Assembly (NCBI RefSeq): GCF_047663525.1
Contig: NC_092593.1
Location: forward strand, 29,104,501 to 29,168,500
Origin: Anas platyrhynchos
Taxonomy: Eukaryota > Chordata > Aves > Anseriformes > Anatidae
DNA length: 64,000 nt
Direction: 5' to 3'
Each line of letters starts with the position of its first letter. The first letter of the stretch is position 1. The notes under the pieces were generated by a model, which was not told the DNA's origin, made no database searches, and worked only from the letters and a program-made list of their open reading frames with translations. Position numbers and translations under genes: made by a program. Shown here piece by piece: positions 57,301 to 64,000 of the stretch.

Positions 57301-57900
57301 TAAGAACTGTTTTCTATCTAGCCAAGGGACACTAGCTAAAATATCTCTGTCACATGACAGGCCCTCTTTGTCTCGTGGAGCCATGAAGCTCATGAGATTG
57401 CTGCAAGCCTGGCTTTGGTGATTCTCACCTCATCATTTTATTTTATTTTATTTTTTTTTCCTGAGGCAGCACACTGCAATTTAAGAGTTTAGCATCCTGT
57501 CTCTTTGCTGTGCTGCTCTGTGTTGTTGTTCTCCAGCAGCATGTCCAAAATAAAAGGAATTGCTCCTTCCATTGGTGGGGTGTAAGTTATGGGGGCCATC
57601 AAGGAGTGGGAGAACGTGGTCCTGCTCCTTCCTCTGCTACAACAGGGGCATGCCGTGCAGAACCGATGATTTGAAATGGCTGAGCTGGAGCCAGAGGCTG
57701 AGACTTCCTATGGTACAGCAAGGATCAGGCCCTCCTCCTCCTTGGAGAATGTGCTCCAGCCCCAGGAAGTCTTGTTTCCTGCAGAGCATAGTAACTGGAA
57801 CTTGAAATAAGTTCTGGCACTTAATTATTTTTTTTTTTCCTTGTCCTGATGTAGGTCTTGCCTTCCTGCATGCGACCATGAGCTGCCTCCAGAAGTGGTG
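54303..57900. other. Gene-free DNA
   Basis: Contains the T-run 54672-54697, an A-run 55163-55178, and short T-runs between 56940 and 57070. CpG density rises briefly at 56060-56115 but not enough for an island. ORFs up to 179 codons (56400-56939 +) show nothing recognisable. Confidence 0.45.
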
Positions 57901-60900
57901 TGGTTCTGGCAGCTGATGCCCTACAGAATTAGGGGCCTGCAGCAGGGTTACATCTTTAGTTCACCTTGGAGAGCTCTACCTGTCAGCCTCTCACTTCCAG
58001 ACAGTACTCCTCCAGCCGTGCCCAGGGGAAGGAAGTGGCACTGCAGAGGCTGCCGTTGCTTGTACGAACAGTTAGCGCCAGCCTTCAGAGCTGTCACATT
58101 AAGGATGCAGCTTGGATGTAGCTATATCCTAGCTATGCCCATCACTCACAGGCACGTGCTTTCATGCCCCATATTTCATGCCTCAGACTATTTTTAATAA
58201 TTGATATTAACACTTTACAATGGAGGAAATGGACAACAGGCCATCATTTACCCACTGCATCAATAATAAATGGAGCAATGCCAAAACACATCAATAACAA
58301 GCTTGTTTGTCCTCCTCTCATATTTGCAGTGCTCCAGGCCTGCAGAGGTAGAGCACAGGCAGGTGATCAGGCAAGGTACCAGCAGAGAAAGCAATAAGTT
58401 GAGAAAACAGAGGGGAACGGAGTGGCACAACATGACCTTTAATGAGTCTCAAAGCTGGACAAAGCTCTGCGTGCTATGTGAAAGCCGTGCGTGCTATTTC
58501 CTGCAAGAACACCCCCTCTCCACCATTTTTTTCGTGGTCAATGCTGCACCCCCTAAAAACTGAAAACTTGAGCAAATGGTTTCTGACACAAATACAGACC
58601 CACACTCCCCAAGCCCCTTCTTGTCGTGCTGATGCTGGCACCATCCCAGCGACGAGCGCAGCAGATGCTGGAACATCTGTGCTAGCTGCACCGCTGTGCC
58701 CTCCCATGTAGCACGGCCTCAGCATAGGGGCAGACCCCATTACCTATGGGTGCATTTACAGTGATGTTTTCTTTCAGATTGGGGGTGTGTTGCCTGACTG
58801 ACTTTAATGGGCATCTCTGTCACAAGATCAGACCAGAGCTACACAAAGTAAAACCCTAAAATAGCTACAGCATGGATGTAGAACAGCCTTTGCACTCTGT
58901 GAATCCACTGCTCTAGCACTGCACTGCTGCTTCAAGTAGATGCTCTCTGGTCAACTCCCCAGCAGAGGAGAAATGCGTAATTTGGACCATGGCAACCGAT
59001 TTTCTTAGCCTCATGTTAAACCTTGTAGTTCCTCATTTCTTGCGGTCTTTGAACTGGTTTCCAGCTTGTCTGTGTGTGGTTGCTGCAAGGGAAGCTTGTG
59101 GCTCTATGTGCAATGCTCTGCTATTCTTTGTTGCTAATGCAATTTGTCTTTTCTCTTTCCTTTGTCAAACTGCAAGCTTTTCCTAGGCTCCTCTGCTTCT
59201 AGTATTGGCCTCAGCTGAACATGCTGGCAATGTATCTGGTACTGGTTTTCTTCTGTAGTCTGTGTATATGAAATGTCTTCATATCTGCTGGGGCTATGCA
59301 GCTGATGCCTTTTCCTAGAGCTCTTACTACTGCAAACGTGACATTGATTTCACCTGGGTTGTGTTTCTCCTTCCACAACAGCCACCCTGTGCCTTGTCCC
59401 TGGGTACTTGTTGCAGCTGAGTGGCTGCTCTTTGGGTTGTGCCCATGGGCGCCTCTGTCCTGGCTGCCTGGAGCCATCCCTCTAGCATCACACCTCCTGA
59501 TGTCTACAGCGTTCTCCATTTGCAGGAATCCTTCCTGAAAGCCGTCATCTCTAAACTAGTTGCAACAGGTTCAGGATTAACTGCAGGTGTTTCAGCTTTG
59601 TACCATGTTAATCCCATCACTAGCTCTTGGCCCAATATGCCTTGCTCTGTCCTGGCTACCACTCTTGCTGTTCTTACCACTGTTTTGCAGGAGCTGGAGC
59701 TTGTTCTTGAAGGGCAGTGCACCTGGGAGATCTGTGTGTACCTGGTCTACCTCCTGGCTCCTGCTGGGACAACCAGCTGTTTGTACCTGCTCCTCGCAAC
59801 TCGTCACCTCTGTGAGAAGCTCTCCTGGCAGCAGGTAACACTGATGGGGGAAATCCACTTGTGTTGAAGCTGATATGTTTCATTGGCTCAGTTTGACTTC
59901 AAGGAGGGTGTAGAGGAACCCAAACAGGTTTCCCTTGGATGCCTACCTATTTTCATGCTGCTTTTCTCCTGGCTAGCTGCTGGGTAGAACAGAGGGTTGC
60001 CTCAGCATCTGCTTCCAGAGTCCTCTGCTGCTGGGCAAAGCGCTTCTCCTTGCAGAGCTGGCTGGCAGCACAGTCCTGGAGCTTGGCTGCCTCCCCTTCC
60101 ACTGGGGAGGTTAAAAAAAGAAAACCCAAACCTCAGGCTGACCAAAAAAAGCACTCCTTGAAACTAAACTCAATTTCCGACTCCCCTTTGAAAAGGAAGT
60201 GCTTTTCCCCCCGTGCAGCTCTAACAATGACCCTCTCTGCTGTCTGTGAAGTTAAACTGCTCTGCTCTGATGTCTTGTTGAGTCCCTGCAGATTTTAAGT
60301 AGCTTGATGTATGTTTTAAGGCACTCTGAGACTTTCTCTTGCCAGGGATATTTTTAAATAGCCATTATTTTGGTCGGACACATGAAAAGCCAAGTTCTTT
60401 CTATTGCTGGCCGTGCAAATCCTGTTCGTGAGGCTGTGCTGAAACGGCTGATGCCAGGATGCAGGCAACGGTGTTTTTGGCACTGCTGGGAGGTGAAATT
60501 GCTCTTGGCAGGAGCAGCCCAGCTGTTTATTTCATCTCTGCTCGTGGCAAGGGGCTAGGTGGGGGAGGGAGGGATTAATATTTGCTATGTGGGAGAGAAC
60601 AAAAGGAGAAAAAATAAGTTTGAGTATTTTGGAAACACTGTAAAGAATGGAGGGGGAAACAGTGACACTACCCCATCAATATATGGTTTAGCTTGCATTT
60701 ACCTTTGCCTTTCAAAGGACCTGAGCCTTGCTATACTCTGAACCAGTGCAAAATTGCTTGCTAGCAGTGAAGCAGCCTGCTTTTCTCACTGGAATAGTGG
60801 GATTGTTTCAGGACGTTATTAGGACTCGAAAAGACTACCCAGCCCATCGGAAGAGAATTTAAATCAGGCCCATAGCAACTTGCACTCGGATATGACAATT

Positions 60901-61120
60901 TCACTGGAGCACTGCAAGGCAGGTGTGATTACAGCTCACATAACAAGGGGATAAGCAAGAGTAAGAAAATGTGAGCACATTAAAGACAAGAGTAGTATGC
61001 AATCTGGGTGCTCATAAAGATATAGTTCATACTGTCTGTAAAAAAAAAAATAAAAAAGACCATTACCTTATGAGCAGTACTCTGGTTTCTGGTGATACAA
61101 TTAATTGAACTTGTTTTGAG
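57901..61120. other. Gene-free mixed DNA
   Basis: Low CpG, many short ORFs on both strands. The overlapping frames at 59211-59883 are unassigned. AT-rich tracts at 58190-58300 and 60840-61110 could be regulatory. I looked for retroviral or LTR signatures and saw none I could support. Confidence 0.4.
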
Positions 61121-61390
61121 TTAGCATAGATGGTCTAACCATGAATAGTGTCCTAGATGACATCCTGAAGTGTCAGCATCATTGATGGCAGCTTCCATCT
61201 TCAGGATGTCTTCATGGCAGCTTTCTGGATGTGTTATTTTTCCAGGTGGTTTCAGATAATAACAGGGTATGAAGTGTTCTGCTGTCAGTAAAATATCAAC
61301 ACAGGCAACTCTCAGCAGGTATCTGGTAATAAAAGATTCACATGCTGGTAGTAGAATCTGTGGATTAGGATTTATTGCTGCTTTGGCAAT
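61121..61390 (-). CDS. Possible minus-strand terminal exon
   Basis: On the minus strand a strong acceptor (AATATTTGTTCTTTCCAG) ends just before 61390 and opens 89 codons closed by a stop at 61121. The segment begins IAKAAINPNPQILLP and is balanced in composition without simple repeats. A second open minus segment lies upstream (about 61586-61800; QPLEWSKLREPEMFSKYG and following). Its best donor is in a phase that would not join this frame, so I cannot build a gene. I recognise no family. Confidence 0.15.
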   Translation of the reverse strand: MAKAAINPNPQILLPACESFITRYLLRVACVDILLTAEHFIPCYYLKPPGKITHPESCHEDILKMEAAINDADTSGCHLGHYSWLDHLC

Positions 61391-64000
61391 CTGGAAAGAA
61401 CAAATATTAAAACTGTCAGCGCCTAAAAATTCAGGGTGCAAGAGGAGGCAGCCTTCCAGCTGGCCGGGGCTGTGATCCCCAGGTTTGTTGCTTTCCTCTG
61501 CCAGCCAGGTGAGACCCCTCTGGATCTTACCTCCTTTCCAGCTCATTCAGTTGAAATATTTAGCTTTCCTAAAAACACTTCCCACCCTCTCTGGGAATGC
61601 TGCTTAAAGGAAGTATAGACAAATCATTTGGCTGCTGAGCATGTATGTTGGAGTAAAGGTGTTTGAACAAAACTCGGGGAGCTTCACGGACCTTATCCCG
61701 GAGAGACCACGTGCGTTTTGAATTTAAACAACATCCATATTTCGAGAACATTTCAGGTTCTCGAAGCTTGCTCCATTCAAGGGGCTGACTCAGGAGTGTC
61801 TGTGTACTTGGCAGCATGTATAATGAGTAAGACGTGAGTAAAGTGGCATAGGTGCTAATCTGATGATAACAAGTGTTCCTAGCCAGAGGGCCTGGAAAGC
61901 AACAGCAGGGGCCAGTGGCTACTGGCTCTACAGCTAACCTGCGAGGGTGACACAATCCTCAAATCCTCTGATTTCTCTCCCTCTTACTCTTATCAACCTC
62001 CAAAATGAGACTGACTGCACAGGGGGACCCTGTGGCCAAGCGTCTCGTTGCCTGAGGAAGGAGTAAAGCAGACAACAGCTTTCTCCTATAATTAACTTGC
62101 AAGGGAAAGGCTGTTTTTCAGCAGGGCCTGTTGGGACCGGTGAAGGAGATGGGTTTCCTACTGAAAGGGCAGTACTGTCAAGGAATAAGAGATCACAAGA
62201 GAATCCATCTAAAAAAAATTGAAATAAATTAACGGAGGGAAGTGAAGATGCTGCTTTGCAGTGTGAGGCAGAGAAACCTCTCGAGAAGCCCCACAACACG
62301 AGACCCGGCTCTTGCAACAAGTGCAGTTGCAGCAGCTCTGGTGGATCAGTGGATTGCTTTCCAGAGAGAAAACCAGAGATGGGGGTCACCCAGGTTTTCT
62401 CACTGCAGGAGAGCTTTTGGTGAGACTATAGGTGTGGTCCCAGGCAGGTCCTTCTGGTCCATACGTAGGTACCTGCTGGAGCAGGTCTCTGCTCCAGAGT
62501 AACGTTCAAGTAGTGGTTTTAGGACCAATTTTTAGTCATTTGTCACCATACTGAGTGCTTTATCCAGGTCTTGTAGCTCCTTGTTTCTGTCTCAGTCACA
62601 GACAAGATGTTTCCCTGCCCTCATATTCTCAAGCCCTTTTCCTCTCCAGTATAATTTCCTGTATGGCCACAAACAGTACGATTGGCAGCCACTATCTGCA
62701 GTAATTTTATTTGAATTAAATTTGATTTGCTGTCTTGTTGGAGACAGAAAGGGGCAGTTCCCTGAAGGGTGGACAGTCTTTTGAGTCATTTCATGGATCC
62801 TGTGCTGTGGGCATGAGCAGTGTCTCCTGTTGCAGGTAAGGATCATAGGGCTCCCTGATAACAGCAATCAGTCCATCAAAGAACAGGCAGAGTTACAGCT
62901 TTGGTTCTGGCCCGATTGTACCACCTTTCCATCACAAAGAAGTACGGTCCTATGATGCTTAGCTAAGACTACTTTTTAGCAATAACTCAGCTGAGTGTAA
63001 ACAAATCTACATAATGCTCGATAACACGAGTCAGCTGTTTCAACACAGAACCTGAGGCATAGCAGTAGATCATCAAAATATATAGCAGATATTATCATAA
63101 TGTCGTAGAACGGCTTCTCACAGAATTAAAATGATCTTTTTGGGCATTTGGCTATCTTCAGCTATTGAAGGAAATATTCCCCTAACTGAAATAAATTCAA
63201 CTATCTGATAACTACAGTCAAAGGGAGAAATTAGATTGTCTAGTGATACATGGGAAGAAAATAATATAGCCAGTCTGGGAACCCTATCCTGTCAACTCTG
63301 TGAAAACCGAAGGGTAGAAAACATAATCTTCCTCAAGAAAGCAGGTGTTGTAGTAATCCTTGGAAAGGATGCAGGTTCTTAAACAGAAGGCTTCCTGGGG
63401 GGCCGTCTCAGGCCCATTTTTTAGGGAAACATCTCTTTTGGGCTTACAGACCTGTGTGACAGTGGCTGGGGAGAGCTCTGCCATGTGGCTGAGTTGTTTC
63501 AATTGCTCTTGCCACATCAGCTCTTTCTCTGGTCATCCAGAGCCTGAGTCTTACTCTGTGGCAGTGCTCTCCTGAGCCTCTTTCTCCCAAATTCCATGGA
63601 CCCTTTGTGCAGAAAAAGTTTCCCCCTGCTCTTCCAATACAGGCAGTTGTGGACAGGTCAGAGCATCTCTCCAGCTGAAGAGGAGACAAGTTGCTTCAGG
63701 GCAGGTTTTCCAGGCTTCTGCTAAGATCTGTGGCTCTTTCCTGAGGAGCTGCTTTCCAGATGTGCTTCCTGTGCTCTTCCAGCCATGGTCTTGCCAAAAC
63801 CCTGTGCTGATTTTCTGCTCTGCATTCATCCATGCACCGAAGTGAGCTCTCCCTTTTTCTTCCTGCAGGTTCCTGTGCAGCTGGTTATTTGCCAGGGACT
63901 CTCTTACTCAGTCCCTTGTCCTAAAAATGCAACGTGTCCTCTTGTTCTTACCTGCAGAGGCTGTGGTTGCATTGAAAAATACGCGTTGTTCTGTGGAGCC
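61391..64000. other. Gene-free or weakly exon-like DNA to window end
   Basis: AT-rich at 62900-63280. Splice-acceptor look-alikes on the + strand occur before 62650 (TTTTCCTCTCCAG) and before 63869 (CTTTTTCTTCCTGCAG). The latter opens a Cys-rich frame with no stop before the window ends at 64000. None has a homologue I can name. The 62817-62840 segment GTTGCAG/GTAAGG is a good donor with no clear exon. Confidence 0.35.

Noticed and set aside
59211..59883. Endogenous retrovirus or LTR remnant
   Set aside because: Overlapping open frames drew attention, but I saw no LTR ends, primer-binding site or retroviral protein motif.
1..64000. tRNA or rRNA genes
   Set aside because: I looked for the T-loop GGTTCGAATCC pattern and for conserved rRNA segments on both strands and found none.

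Overview
This window reads as vertebrate nuclear DNA, almost certainly from a bird. The best evidence is three or four fragments of the CR1 LINE. One, at 22541-22653, ends in the CR1 3' signature GATTCTATG. A reversed one, at 50590-50932, still encodes recognisable pieces of the CR1 reverse-transcriptase C-terminus. There is no bacterial-style gene packing, no rRNA or tRNA, and no CRISPR array. I found no protein-coding gene that I can name. Nearly all open frames are short and overlap on both strands, as expected for intergenic or intronic DNA.

Layout. From 1 to about 20 kb, GC-rich stretches without genes alternate with AT-rich islands that look like conserved noncoding elements (6.2-7.1, 11.0-11.3, 17.9-18.1 and 19.5-20.1 kb). 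From 20 to 31 kb the DNA is more AT-rich, with CR1 pieces, long enhancer-like tracts and a weak cluster of exon-like segments on the + strand (27.6-31.3 kb). From 31 to 48 kb there are many long poly-T runs, a CCAT microsatellite (43.0 kb) and a possible short secreted-protein ORF downstream of a TATA box (44.7-45.1 kb). From 48.28 to 49.66 kb lies the clearest structure in the window. It is a composite minisatellite with two different 13-bp arrays (13 and 46 copies) set between three copies of a unit of up to about 220 bp. From 50 to 64 kb there is an antisense CR1, a homeodomain-site cluster (51.36 kb) and weak exon-like segments near 61-64 kb.

Interpretation. The mix of AT-rich islands holding homeodomain and POU-type sites with very few exons fits a regulatory landscape, or a large intron, near a developmental gene outside the window. 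That is an inference. Four ORFs of 260-481 codons are longer than simple chance suggests, but none resembles a family I know. The items most worth checking are the 13-bp minisatellite complex, the 11.06-11.12 kb hairpin, the octamer palindrome at 19.9 kb, the homeodomain-site triplet at 51.4 kb and the small secreted ORF at 44.8 kb.
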